DNA from: a virus
Strand: one strand, 5' to 3'
Length of the DNA stretch: 64,000 nucleotides
IMG/VR virus record: IMGVR_UViG_3300020411_000980
Location: 1-64,000 of that record
The translations under genes and the position numbers were made by a program. The notes beneath the pieces are model-generated. The model had not been told where the DNA came from and did no database searches. It worked only from the letters and a program-made list of their open reading frames with translations. This document shows positions 52,539 to 62,235 of the stretch, in pieces (the first letter of the stretch is position 1; every line of letters starts with the position of its first letter).

Positions 52539-52631
52539 CACCACCTGTGTCGTATCACCTTAACCAGCTATATGCCAGTAAGTTTATTCAGTCACTCCCA
52601 ATGTGCTGATCAGGCACAAATATATTATATA

Positions 52632-55052
52632 CTAATTCAGCAAAACTGGCAAGCCATAGAATTGAGCAGGTCCACCACCACATCCTGCAGCGAATACACC
52701 TGTGTTTACGTTATATACTGCGACACCGTTTTCAACCTGATTCATTATCGCACCACCCTTGGCAGTATTGAATTCTCCGATACCACCTGCCTTTGTGTTT
52801 ACAAGAGTTAAGCGACCACCCATCTTACCGTTAACCACATCAATGATTCCACCAGGAACGTCACATTCACAAATGTTAATCTGTGCTGCTGGCATCATAA
52901 TCGGAGCAGCACCAGTACCATTGATTGAAATGGTTGGTCCTTTAACAAGGTTAACCACACCTGTGATAGCAGGGATGGGGTTCATCATACCAACATTCTT
53001 AAAGTGAACGTTGTTAATAAATTCTGTCTTCCAAGCACACTCATTAATGATCTCACCAGATATGGAGTTCATTAGTGAAGATGCTTTGTTAGAAATTGTA
53101 GAAGCGTTACAAGAGAACTCATTAAGGGCATTAAACGTGATATTAGGAGCCTGTATTTTGTAATCTCCTTCATAACTCACATCGTAGTCAGATGCATAAG
53201 TTGTTGCTGCTTTAGATTGCTTTGTACCATCCTTACCAACACCCTGTGACACGTTTAGGTTGTGTGTTCCACCAACTTCTATGTTGAAATCACCCATAAC
53301 CTTAAGAGTATAGTCACCCTCAATAGTTAAAGTCTTATTTCCTTTAACATTGGTACATTCATCACGTCCAACAATCTTTGTATCATTACCTGGTTGGTTC
53401 CTGTGTTGATTACCATCAGCAGTAGCAATAGTAGTCTGACCACCACTATGCTTAACAATGGTCTTTTCTTTACCAGGTGTATTGTCCTGAATAATAGAAG
53501 AACCGTTAAGGAATGTTTGGGCTTGAACCTTGTAAGGGTTAATGCCTTCCATTAATTGTGAGAAATAATCTCCTTTAGTGGTGTAATTACCTTCACCAGC
53601 TAAATCACTTGCTCCTCCTATCTCAATTTCTTGCTGCAAGAATTCTGGTACGGTTTCACACGTACTCGTACCTAACAGTGGCAGCCAGAACTTTTGTTTA
53701 GGTGCTTTATGACCCCTTCCACAGTCCTTGTTACCGAACAACATTTTCAATAGTCCGATGATGATGCTGATCAAGGAAGACCAGTTCATCTTTGAGAAGT
53801 CGAAAGAGAATAATGACTTAAGTTTGGATACCATACTCAAACCACCTTTTGCAACGTTAATTGCAGCCATTACCTTCTGACCCATAGCAGCAACCTTACC
53901 TACTGCTCCTTGTACCTTTGAAAGTACACCGTTAACTGTGTCATTTACCTTAGTGGCAAGACCACCGACAACTTTGTCAACTACATTACCTGCGATATCA
54001 TTAGCAAAACTGGTGATATCTCCTAGAGCACCACTAATCGCTCCTAAAATATAATTTGCTTCGAAGTTGCAAAATAAACTTGTAATGAATGTAGCGAGTT
54101 TCATTAACTGAGTTATTATGCCAAGTGGTATCACATTTGTTAACGCACCGAGTAGGCTACTAACCATACTCTCTATTCCTTGTGCTAGTACGTTCTTCAA
54201 TGAGCTCATAATACCACTAATTGCATTAGACACTGATGTCTTAATGCCATCAAGAGAAGTTTGGATCTGTTTGTTACTAATCTTTCCTCCACTAATGATA
54301 GAGATTAAATCTCCACCACTTCCTCTTGCTATGGAACCTGACAACTGACCGAATTCGTTAAGCATTCTCTTAAGATCTTGCTCGAATCCTATACCTGCTG
54401 GTCCGCTGAGTCCATCCCCGACTGCAAACGCATCTGCAGGGATTTTTATTGGGTTCGTATAAACGTTACCTGGTGCTCGAACTTCTGCTATTGAAATGAC
54501 ACCACGGGACTTTTCTTCTCCTCCGTGCTCATCTCCTGCTTGTTCTCCACCAACAACATTAAAGGGTGATCCTCCGTGAACTACCTCACCTTGTAAAGAC
54601 TTAGCCTGAGGTGGCATCTCTTCTTCTGGTAAAGCCTTCTTAGGATCAGCAACAACTGTAGCTCCTGTCTCTGCTTCTGTACTTGCTGCTCCATCTTTAC
54701 TGTTGTTCTTGAAACCACGAAGTGATCCCATAACAACTGGTAGTTGTGCTTCCTCTCCATCAAGGAAGAACCCTAATACCTGAGCACCGACCTGAAGTTC
54801 ACACTTCGTCCCAGAGTTTTTTATACCTGCCTGATCAGTAGGCAGCATAGTAACCGCCCAAGGTAAATCCTCAGTCGGCATATCTTTAGTATAGGCAACA
54901 TTACCAGCACCAGTATACCAACCTATAATACGTACCTTAGTACGTCCTAGATTCTGAGGATCCTCGATGTCTTCGACTTCACCGACCCACCAAGTGAATC
55001 CGTCACGTCCCATTACATCTGATTTTCCTATAGCGTCAAGTGTTGCTGGCAT
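52632..55052 (-). CDS. 5: Baseplate hub gp5-like spike protein (no lysozyme domain)
   Basis: An 806-residue protein. Residues 1-115 form an OB-fold like that of T4 gp5 (WWVGEVEDIEDPQNLGRTKVRI, LGFFLDGEEAQLPVVMGSL). The C-terminal third has the tandem short repeats of the spike beta-helix (SGGQTTIATADGNQ, GNKTLTIEGDYTLKVMGDFN). Residues 230-440 are a helical and Ile/Val-rich insert. No lysozyme active site is seen between the two; a peptidoglycan peptidase may instead be provided by the M23-containing protein at 59805-62045. Confidence 0.82.
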   Translation of the reverse strand: MPATLDAIGKSDVMGRDGFTWWVGEVEDIEDPQNLGRTKVRIIGWYTGAGNVAYTKDMPTEDLPWAVTMLPTDQAGIKNSGTKCELQVGAQVLGFFLDGEEAQLPVVMGSLRGFKNNSKDGAASTEAETGATVVADPKKALPEEEMPPQAKSLQGEVVHGGSPFNVVGGEQAGDEHGGEEKSRGVISIAEVRAPGNVYTNPIKIPADAFAVGDGLSGPAGIGFEQDLKRMLNEFGQLSGSIARGSGGDLISIISGGKISNKQIQTSLDGIKTSVSNAISGIMSSLKNVLAQGIESMVSSLLGALTNVIPLGIITQLMKLATFITSLFCNFEANYILGAISGALGDITSFANDIAGNVVDKVVGGLATKVNDTVNGVLSKVQGAVGKVAAMGQKVMAAINVAKGGLSMVSKLKSLFSFDFSKMNWSSLISIIIGLLKMLFGNKDCGRGHKAPKQKFWLPLLGTSTCETVPEFLQQEIEIGGASDLAGEGNYTTKGDYFSQLMEGINPYKVQAQTFLNGSSIIQDNTPGKEKTIVKHSGGQTTIATADGNQHRNQPGNDTKIVGRDECTNVKGNKTLTIEGDYTLKVMGDFNIEVGGTHNLNVSQGVGKDGTKQSKAATTYASDYDVSYEGDYKIQAPNITFNALNEFSCNASTISNKASSLMNSISGEIINECAWKTEFINNVHFKNVGMMNPIPAITGVVNLVKGPTISINGTGAAPIMMPAAQINICECDVPGGIIDVVNGKMGGRLTLVNTKAGGIGEFNTAKGGAIMNQVENGVAVYNVNTGVFAAGCGGGPAQFYGLPVLLN

Positions 55053-55055
55053 TGT

Positions 55056-55619
55056 TTAAGCGTATGATACCCATCCTGTTACTATATATTTATCTTCTTT
55101 AGGTGCAGGTATTCCGTGGTGTACGTGAGTCCAGTCTGCTGGCCAGATCATAGTCAGTCCTTTCTTAGGTTCTAACTCTAGATCTTGGTGTACAAAGTTA
55201 GTACCACCACCCTCTTCAATGTCATTAAGATAGGTCATCCAGACTAGATGTCTGAAGGAACTTGTCTTATTAGACCCTACACGTTCAGTATGAGGTTGAG
55301 AGAAACAAGCACCAGGAATATAATGCTGTATATTAAATGGTTCGATTACCTCTAAGTCTGCCATCGAAGCCCAAGGATACTGTTCGATGTATAGAGATAT
55401 TCCACCTTGAACTGCATCAAGATATTTGACAATACGTGGATCCTTTAACCACGATGGTACTGCCATATCTGTAGATTGTTTGATTATCTTATCAACTCCT
55501 TGACTTGTCTCACCTGGTACCTTTTCAAGATAGTCACAAGTGTTATAAAAATCTAAAACCCCATCGCATATCTCAGGTTCAATAGTTCCACCTGCGATGA
55601 ATGATTGTACAGCAGTCAT
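55056..55619 (-). CDS. 2OG-Fe(II) dioxygenase (virion-region cyanophage type)
   Basis: A 187-residue protein with H110-x-E112 (QPHTERVG), H167/H168 (HVHHG) and K177 in EDKYIVTGWVSY in place of the usual Arg. RHLVWMTYLND and GLTMIWPADWTHVHHG are the landmarks of an oxygenase family frequent in T4-like cyanophages. It differs in sequence style from the island enzymes and is located next to gp5, so it may modify a virion protein or a cell-surface molecule. Confidence 0.82.
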   Translation of the reverse strand: MTAVQSFIAGGTIEPEICDGVLDFYNTCDYLEKVPGETSQGVDKIIKQSTDMAVPSWLKDPRIVKYLDAVQGGISLYIEQYPWASMADLEVIEPFNIQHYIPGACFSQPHTERVGSNKTSSFRHLVWMTYLNDIEEGGGTNFVHQDLELEPKKGLTMIWPADWTHVHHGIPAPKEDKYIVTGWVSYA

Positions 55620-55622
55620 AAT

Positions 55623-55796
55623 TTAATTGTTCCAGTGACGAATTACCCCTGCTGTAATAAAGCAGTTAGTTATAAAATATGTAGCAAAGATGAGAGTCCT
55701 CATAATTGCTACAGTATTGTCGTATCGTTTAGTTGTCTCATCACTAAAAGAACCCAGAGTATACTTCCAGATTCTCCATAATCTTTTAATCGTCAT
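55623..55796 (-). CDS. Small membrane protein
   Basis: A 57-residue ORF, ATG 55794-55796, TAA 55623-55625. MTIKRLWRIWKYTLGSFSDE, then one hydrophobic helix (MRTLIFATYFITNCFIT). It resembles a small protein conserved in T4-like cyanophages next to CP12. It overlaps the CP12 gene by 11 bases. Confidence 0.7.
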   Translation of the reverse strand: MTIKRLWRIWKYTLGSFSDETTKRYDNTVAIMRTLIFATYFITNCFITAGVIRHWNN

Positions 55797-56013
55797 ACAC
55801 TAGGCATTCTGGCTCATCTGGATGTTGGTCGCAAAATAATTCGATAGCGTTAGGATCGTGATGATCTCCTGCTTCAATCTCTTTCTTATGATGCTCATAA
55901 TAGTCTTCGAGATCGTGTAGCTCTTCTTTGTAGTGTCTGCGAGCTGCAGGATTTGTTTGTGGATCATCAAGAATGTCCTTATCCTTTTGGATGTGTTGTT
56001 CTATGCTTTCCAT
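55786..56013 (-). CDS. cp12: CP12-like Calvin-cycle regulator
   Basis: A 75-residue protein with the CP12 C-terminal module: C61 and C70 in ELFCDQHPDEPECLVYDD, the redox Cys pair. CP12 binds GAPDH and phosphoribulokinase and shuts down the Calvin cycle, which in infected cells sends NADPH and carbon to the pentose-phosphate path for nucleotide synthesis. The N-terminal part (IEQHIQKDKDILDDP) resembles cyanophage CP12 more than the plant type. Confidence 0.85.
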   Translation of the reverse strand: MESIEQHIQKDKDILDDPQTNPAARRHYKEELHDLEDYYEHHKKEIEAGDHHDPNAIELFCDQHPDEPECLVYDD

Positions 56014-56019
56014 AATAGT

Positions 56020-57729
56020 TTAAGTAGGAGTAGTAATACTGTCCTTAGATAGGTTCAATAAAGTTGTAACCCCTTCTGGATTATACTTGTGTGTTAACCC
56101 AGTAATCAGGTATCTACCTGAATAAACGGGATCTAAAACTGTGCGTTCTTCCTCCTTAGTTGAAGCAGGTATAACGCACTCTAGTTGTTGACCTACTGCT
56201 AATGCTACATTACCTGGTATAGTAATGTCAAGAGTAATTGCTTTAAGTAACTGCCAACGACTGAAACTGTATGCAGATGCCCATATTGTATCGAAGTCCA
56301 TATTGCCAGCACCACCAGTAGAATCCTGTTGGTTCTGAGCGTTCTTCATACCAGGAAGAGCACGTATTTTAGTACGTGTTGGTCTCTTTTCATCAAAGTA
56401 TATAGGTTTAACCTTTGGAAATGGGAACTGATCGTTCAATATACCACCTGCTTTGTTTGCCATTCCAAACACATTGTTCAGTCCCATATGTAGTGGTGGT
56501 TGTATAGAACCAGACGCTCCGTGTGCTTTTACTGTAGTGTTTGTTTTCAGTCCTTTTGTATCTGAAGAAGATACTAAACCTGCGTTTAGTTTACCCTGAA
56601 CATACGTGGAAGAGGACGTAGTAGTTGTTGTGGTGTTCCCACTAGTAGTGGTAGTTGTTGTGGTTGCAGCTGCAGCTTCACTTCTTGCGTCTATTTCTTT
56701 TACTTCTGCTTCATATTCAGCATATCTTTTTTTATCATCATCATCCCAGTTATCTTGATATTGCAGCATTGTTTCCATATAACCATCAAGTTCAACCAAT
56801 CTCGAAGCATCTTTGACTGAAGCAGTATCTACAAGAGAAGAGTCACCATCACCTGATGCAGGTAAATTGCCACTGGTTATTGCAGGTAACTTAAGTCCTA
56901 ATACTGTATTACTATAGGTACCTGACCTCATCTTCTCCAAATGATTTGCTCTATCTGGGAAGTTCATACTTTCAATCTTATAAGCATTAAAATCTGACTC
57001 ACCGACGTTTGCCTGTTCATAGGTATACTTGGCTGGATTAGCAGCAGTAGGATTTCTATCCGAACACAACCAATCTATAGTATGAAAATAATATCCATCT
57101 CTATTCTCAAAGAACAAGTAACCAGCAGTATTAGTTACTGAACTGACAATTTTATCTGAGATATATCCAATACAATCATATGGTCTCCAAGTCGGTGCTA
57201 AGAATCTGAAGTTCCCCTTCGAGGGTTCGTAGGAATAGTTCTTACCAGAGGACTTCAATTTTTCTTTAACACACCAGTCAACGTGTGCTGATCCGATGTC
57301 ATCCTTAAACGACTTGAAGACTTTATTGGTTTCATTATTGATAGTCTCAGGTGACACAGTATAAATGACGTAGAGTTGTGCACGTTCAGACTTAGTAATC
57401 TCACCAATTTTAAATATTCTCTGCATTATCTCTAGTTCTACACCAGGAGCAGAGTCAGTTTCTATTGTTATTTGAATAAATTCATTACCAGTCATACTAC
57501 TGATAAGGTCAATAGTATCAAACATAGCAATCTCCATCCTAACCGATGGTGAATCTATGGACTCAATATAATTAAATCCAGAACAAAGTTTCCTGAAATC
57601 AACAAGAGAATGTTCTCCAAGAGGTTCAATCTGGTCAACTTTTTGATCAGGATTAGAGTCGTCCTTAGTTATAAGATTAAATTTTGTTATCTTATAACCT
57701 TTGGGTTGAATCGGTAGATTATCGGTCAT
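56020..57729 (-). CDS. Tail hub/structural protein (gp27-like candidate)
   Basis: A 569-residue protein, starting MTDNLPIQPKGYKITKFNLI. The N-terminal 220 residues have hub-like beta character (SVRMEIAMFDTIDLISSM, EYFHTIDWLC). A Thr/Ser-rich linker follows (near residue 365-380), then a second folded part that ends VTHKYNPEGVTTLLNLSKD, like the outer domain of gpD/gp27 hubs. Position next to the tape-measure-like genes and CP12/gp5 supports a hub role. The gp27 label is tentative. Confidence 0.55.
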   Translation of the reverse strand: MTDNLPIQPKGYKITKFNLITKDDSNPDQKVDQIEPLGEHSLVDFRKLCSGFNYIESIDSPSVRMEIAMFDTIDLISSMTGNEFIQITIETDSAPGVELEIMQRIFKIGEITKSERAQLYVIYTVSPETINNETNKVFKSFKDDIGSAHVDWCVKEKLKSSGKNYSYEPSKGNFRFLAPTWRPYDCIGYISDKIVSSVTNTAGYLFFENRDGYYFHTIDWLCSDRNPTAANPAKYTYEQANVGESDFNAYKIESMNFPDRANHLEKMRSGTYSNTVLGLKLPAITSGNLPASGDGDSSLVDTASVKDASRLVELDGYMETMLQYQDNWDDDDKKRYAEYEAEVKEIDARSEAAAATTTTTTTSGNTTTTTTSSSTYVQGKLNAGLVSSSDTKGLKTNTTVKAHGASGSIQPPLHMGLNNVFGMANKAGGILNDQFPFPKVKPIYFDEKRPTRTKIRALPGMKNAQNQQDSTGGAGNMDFDTIWASAYSFSRWQLLKAITLDITIPGNVALAVGQQLECVIPASTKEEERTVLDPVYSGRYLITGLTHKYNPEGVTTLLNLSKDSITTPT

Positions 57730-59804
57730 AAGAAGTTACTTACTGGATTATTAGACTCAGCGTTTCTACCGAATCTACTTACTAAGAACTGTGCTGCAGG
57801 ATTACGTTTAGCTTCTGTAACGATAGGTATCTCATCAACATCAGAAGGAACTTCAGTTGAAGGTAATGCAATTGCTTCTGCAATCATTGACTGCATTTGT
57901 TGTCCTAGATTACCCTGCTGTGTCTCAGCTGCAATAGACTTAACTTTACCAAGCATATCATTTAGATTCTGTCCAACATTATTCTTTTGAGCTTCAATCG
58001 CCTTTAACATTATTTTAGAATCAGACTCTGTTCCATCTAAGTCAAAGTGAATATTATTTGTTACTGGAGATTGTATCATTCCAGATTGTATCAACCTCCT
58101 CATAAATGCAGAATCAGACTCCTGTGCAATACCACCCATACTGAATTCAGGTAGCTCAAGTACTGGAGATGTAACAAGTTTATTAATATTAACCTTACCA
58201 CCTTCAGAGAATCCAGGAGGAACCTTGTATCCAAATGCCTTTGCTTGAACTGCTTGTCTCTTAGTTAAACTAGGATCCTTACGAGTGTGTGGTGTATCAA
58301 AAGGTATAACAAATCCACCTGCTGATCTCTGTGCAACGTACTCTAGTCCGTGACCAATGAAATCAACACCTTTACCAGTCAAACTAACAGGGTAACCAGA
58401 CATCGGACCATCTATCCAACCACCTTTACTTTTCTTAGGTAGGAATCCACCCTTAGAGAAGTTCTCAAGTTGATTAATTTTCTCCAGTTGATCTTTCTGA
58501 GTAAAACCAGCACCTACCCCTTCTTTAGGACCATAGTGAACATAGGATTCATCTCTTGGTGCATTGCCAATAGTTGTATATGTTTCATCAGTTGATCCCT
58601 CTTGTTCGATGTCTTTAGGTACCAGTTTAAGTAAACCTGTCAGACCTTTAAGTAATAGAATCAGAGGACCAAAGACAACTGTACCTAAGACCTTCATTAT
58701 CTTTTCAATCATAGGCATATGTTCCTTAAGTTTATCAACTATCTTCTGCATTACAGGACCAAGTGCTTCAAATACCTCTGATACTGCTTGTTTTAATGGT
58801 TCCATAAGTTTCTCGAACCATTCCATAATTACATCAAAGACCTCTTTAATTCCTTTAAAGAAGTCCTCAGCAATAGGACCAAGGAACTTACCAACGTTCT
58901 CACCTATAAATCCACCGAGAGCAGCACCAATAATACCACCAATAGGTCCTAAGAATTTCTCACCAATAGTACTACCAACCATTGATCCAGTAGTACTACC
59001 TACACCACCACCAATAGCAGCAGCATTTCTATCCTCTTCTGGGATTGTTTCATCATTCTTAATTCTATTATAAGCTTCTAATCCTTGTCCAGTCGCCAAT
59101 GCCATTCGACCAACGACAGTTCCACCTAGGAATTTACCTAGGTTCATAATACCGCCACCGACCATCGAGAAGATGCCAGTAATACTGCTAATAAAACCTG
59201 CAGGATTTGCTAAGAATGCGAGTCCAGCTAAAGCACCACTTAAACCAGCGATACCTTGCAATCGCTCCATAATAGTCTTATCTTCACCAAACGTCTTGTC
59301 CCAATTCTCTGTAATCCAATTCTTTAGCTTAGTAAATGTAGATACAAGCATATCCCAGAATTCTTTAATTTTTGTAAAAGTATCCTCTAATCGTTTTCTA
59401 TTAGCAGGATCACTAATCCAATCAAGAGCCTTGTACATTATAAGACCCTTGAAGAACTTCATAAAATTCCCTAAGAATCCTAATCCTCCTCCAACCATCT
59501 TTGCTACTATATTATCATCACCACTACCTTTTTCATCTCCTTCTAACTTCTTCTCTCTAGCACTATCAGATGCTAATGCAGCAGCTCTCTTTGCTCTTGC
59601 TGCTTGTGCCTTATTCTGATTCTTAACTTCTTTTATTGCTACAGCAATACTATTAACTGTAGCACCTAGGGAATTGATAGCAGTTATAGTTGTAGAAAAA
59701 CTGGTACCTGCTATCGTTTTATTTCCAATAGAAACTTTGGAACTCTTCCCTGTCTTATCGGGTGGAGTTACGTACTTAAAAAATCGTATCTTTGCTTCTG
59801 CCAT
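57726..59804 (-). CDS. Tape-measure/hub-like protein (paralogue of next gene)
   Basis: A 692-residue protein with the plan of a tail-tape or hub component: helical N-terminal part (VAIKEVKNQNKAQAARAKRA), a YKALDWISDPANRK segment, hydrophobic/glycine membrane-like helices (GPIGGIIGAALGGFIGENVGKFLG) and a disordered C-terminus. The neighbouring gene shares ALDWLSNP, LGGFIGD and the GPI-rich core, so they are tandem paralogues. This copy lacks the M23 domain. It overlaps the hub-like gene by 4 bases. Confidence 0.65.
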   Translation of the reverse strand: MAEAKIRFFKYVTPPDKTGKSSKVSIGNKTIAGTSFSTTITAINSLGATVNSIAVAIKEVKNQNKAQAARAKRAAALASDSAREKKLEGDEKGSGDDNIVAKMVGGGLGFLGNFMKFFKGLIMYKALDWISDPANRKRLEDTFTKIKEFWDMLVSTFTKLKNWITENWDKTFGEDKTIMERLQGIAGLSGALAGLAFLANPAGFISSITGIFSMVGGGIMNLGKFLGGTVVGRMALATGQGLEAYNRIKNDETIPEEDRNAAAIGGGVGSTTGSMVGSTIGEKFLGPIGGIIGAALGGFIGENVGKFLGPIAEDFFKGIKEVFDVIMEWFEKLMEPLKQAVSEVFEALGPVMQKIVDKLKEHMPMIEKIMKVLGTVVFGPLILLLKGLTGLLKLVPKDIEQEGSTDETYTTIGNAPRDESYVHYGPKEGVGAGFTQKDQLEKINQLENFSKGGFLPKKSKGGWIDGPMSGYPVSLTGKGVDFIGHGLEYVAQRSAGGFVIPFDTPHTRKDPSLTKRQAVQAKAFGYKVPPGFSEGGKVNINKLVTSPVLELPEFSMGGIAQESDSAFMRRLIQSGMIQSPVTNNIHFDLDGTESDSKIMLKAIEAQKNNVGQNLNDMLGKVKSIAAETQQGNLGQQMQSMIAEAIALPSTEVPSDVDEIPIVTEAKRNPAAQFLVSRFGRNAESNNPVSNFL

Positions 59805-62045
59805 TTAGTTTATGCTCGGAGATGCGTGTTTAGTAACATTAACAACATTAGTTTGCTTAGTCTTAACGACCTCCTTAACCATTGGTTGAACAATGAATTG
59901 AGTATTGGTCACAGAACCTCTCCATTGTTGGGATGCTTCTGTTAGAGACCTCTCTATCAATTCATTATTTATCCCACCTCCTTGTCCTCCGTCAGATGGT
60001 GTAATCTCAGCAACAGGTTCTACTACACCTGTAAATGGTGACTCCTTACCATACTTACTTAAAGGATTGATCCTACTTAGAGGATTATCTTTTGGTCTAC
60101 CAACATCATCAGGATTAGTTGATGTTTCCCAATGTAAATGAGGACCAGTAGAGGTACCAGTATTACCTGTATAACCTAGTATTGCTCCTGCTTGGAATTT
60201 ATCACCTGCTTTAAATGGTGACATCTCTTTCATATGAGCATATAACTGACCTAGACCATCACTAGATGTCCAAGCAATATAGTTACCAAATCCCTTATCA
60301 AATCCTACCTGTTGTACTGTACCTGCTAAGAACGCTTTAAGTTCTTCACCAATTTCTGTAGCAATATCTACACCCATATGCATACCAGGTGAGAGTGCCA
60401 TTTGGCGGTCTTTCATTGCTTCCGAAGTTACAATGTGACCGCCTGTGACTCCCCCATTGGTACTGTCCATAGCACTATTAGCAAGAGCAAGTTGCTCAGC
60501 TTTCTTCTCTGCAGCCAACTCTTTTTCACGTTCCCATCTCTCCTTTGCTTTAATGACCTTTTTCTTCCTTTCAGAGAGTTCCTTCTCCAAATCAGCATAG
60601 TGTTCCTTTTCAAATTTGATACGTTCTCCTATAGTATACCTCCAATTCCAAGGTTTGTAACTATCTTTTCCTTCACCTTCTTCATCTCTTTTTTGTATCA
60701 ATTCTCCAAGTTTCTTCTTGGAGTCTTCCATAGCTCTCTCAGTCTTTTTAACATCCCTCTCTCTATCTCTAAATTCTTGACCTGCTTTATCAACATCAGA
60801 TGTATATAAACCAGTAAAATCAATCCTAGCACTCAGATCTTGGCTACCTTCAACGAAATCAGCTATAGCTCTAGCACCATTCTTAATAATCCATACCAAT
60901 CCTTCAAATGCTATTTTTGCACCTGCACCCAAGAACTTAGCAATCCCTGCTATAGCTGACCCAGCTATTGGTGCCAAGAACTCTCCAATTTGCTTCATTA
61001 CTGGTAGAAATTCATTGAAGAAATCCATCACAGGTCCAGTAATTGGTTCTATGAATGCCTTCATAGCTGGGAACCATACATCAACAAAGTAATCTTTAAT
61101 GGGACCAAAGACAGGTCTCATTGCTTCACCAAGGAATGCACCAATCTTATCTCCTATAAAACCACCAAGCATACTGCCCACTATAGGAGCAAATGGTCCT
61201 AATATGGGTGTTAACAGTGCAGTCAATCCCATAGATGTGACAGTAGCACCAATACCTGCACCAATAGCAACGTCCGCATCATCACCTGCTGCTAATCTAG
61301 TGGTTGTTGATACAACACCAGCAGTTAGTGACATTGCCATTGGGTTGGTGACAAAGTTCTTTGCCATCTGACCAGGTTTTACATTTGCACCAACCTTTTT
61401 AAGTGCATCTCCTACCTTAGTAAGACCTGGTCCAAGAAACTTACTTAACTTCTGAAAGTCTCCAAGTAATTTCCAAGGTTTAAGTATCCTATCTGCTACA
61501 AATAATGCTGCTAAACCACCAAGTATCTTAAGAGCACCCATTACTGGACTCTTCTCACTAAATGCTTCTAAGATCCAAGTAACACCTTTAGAGAATACCT
61601 TCCAGAATGTACCTAACCATTTACCTATAACAGTAAGTGTATTACCTATAAACTCCTTATTATCTGGATTAGACAGCCAGTCTAGAGCAAAATATCCTAT
61701 AAGCTTTTCTGCTAACCATTTGAATGGTTCTAATAACTTGGTTATCCAAGTACCTACTTTCTTATCTGAATTACCAGACTCTTTCTGAGCTTTAGTTTGT
61801 ACCTTCTTTTGTACTCTTTTCTCTAGTTTATCTTCCCTTGATTTATCCCGTGATAGCGTCTTCTTCCTTTTATTATCTTGAATAGTATCAAGCTTATCTT
61901 CATACATTCCCACGATCATATTGCCAATATCCTCCACCACAAATCCTAAACGATTCATTTGTGTGGTCATCGAAGCTACAGGATCTGTTCTAATATCTCC
62001 CTTAATCTTCGATGGTAGGAATTTTCTGATCTTTATCTTTGCCAT
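59805..62045 (-). CDS. Tape-measure/hub-like protein with M23 peptidase domain
   Basis: A 746-residue protein. Residues 1-120 are a basic coiled coil (KLEKRVQKKVQTKAQKE), 120-430 carry the same YFALDWLSNPDN and GFIGDKIGAFLG segments as its paralogue, and 540-660 is a LytM/M23 zinc peptidase with H556-x3-D560 (HMGVD), H604 (YAHM) and H636-x-H638 (PHLHWE). The domain cuts peptide cross-links in peptidoglycan, which would let the tail tip pass the cell wall. It starts with a 1-base overlap of the gp51-like ORF. Confidence 0.75.
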   Translation of the reverse strand: MAKIKIRKFLPSKIKGDIRTDPVASMTTQMNRLGFVVEDIGNMIVGMYEDKLDTIQDNKRKKTLSRDKSREDKLEKRVQKKVQTKAQKESGNSDKKVGTWITKLLEPFKWLAEKLIGYFALDWLSNPDNKEFIGNTLTVIGKWLGTFWKVFSKGVTWILEAFSEKSPVMGALKILGGLAALFVADRILKPWKLLGDFQKLSKFLGPGLTKVGDALKKVGANVKPGQMAKNFVTNPMAMSLTAGVVSTTTRLAAGDDADVAIGAGIGATVTSMGLTALLTPILGPFAPIVGSMLGGFIGDKIGAFLGEAMRPVFGPIKDYFVDVWFPAMKAFIEPITGPVMDFFNEFLPVMKQIGEFLAPIAGSAIAGIAKFLGAGAKIAFEGLVWIIKNGARAIADFVEGSQDLSARIDFTGLYTSDVDKAGQEFRDRERDVKKTERAMEDSKKKLGELIQKRDEEGEGKDSYKPWNWRYTIGERIKFEKEHYADLEKELSERKKKVIKAKERWEREKELAAEKKAEQLALANSAMDSTNGGVTGGHIVTSEAMKDRQMALSPGMHMGVDIATEIGEELKAFLAGTVQQVGFDKGFGNYIAWTSSDGLGQLYAHMKEMSPFKAGDKFQAGAILGYTGNTGTSTGPHLHWETSTNPDDVGRPKDNPLSRINPLSKYGKESPFTGVVEPVAEITPSDGGQGGGINNELIERSLTEASQQWRGSVTNTQFIVQPMVKEVVKTKQTNVVNVTKHASPSIN

Positions 62046-62209
62046 TAAAGCGATGGGCTCATTTGACCTTGCCTTTGTCTAGCTTCCTCTTCTCTCAGGT
62101 ACCGAAGTAGCATATTAACGTATACATCCCTTTCCCACGGCATCATATTCTCAATTTCAGTTAAACTCCACTTATGATGCTGGACCATAGCGAAGTTTAC
62201 TTCATACAT
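62045..62209 (-). CDS. gp51-like small ORF, probable frameshift extension of gp26
   Basis: A 54-residue ORF, ATG 62207-62209 (an ATG 2 codons earlier is in frame), TAA 62045-62047. It begins MYEVNFAMVQHHKWSLTEIENMMPWE and overlaps the next start. It has no clear ribosome site. Its frame is open back through the end of gp26, so it is more likely read as a gp26-gp51 fusion by a -1 frameshift at 62242-62248. In T4 gene 51 follows gene 26 and is a baseplate-hub assembly factor. Confidence 0.65.
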   Translation of the reverse strand: MYEVNFAMVQHHKWSLTEIENMMPWERDVYVNMLLRYLREEEARQRQGQMSPSL

Positions 62210-62235
62210 ATTCATCAACGAGTCGTGGGCTAGGG

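Noticed and set aside
52419-52811. Plus-strand ORF of 130 codons across the 52.4-52.8 kb gap
   Set aside because: It runs through the structured intergenic region and then antisense into the gp5-like gene; it has a GTG start and no family resemblance.
58564-61371. Plus-strand ORFs of up to 169 codons, Pro/Ile/Phe-rich
   Set aside because: Antisense to the tape/hub-like genes, whose glycine- and lysine-rich helices explain the composition.
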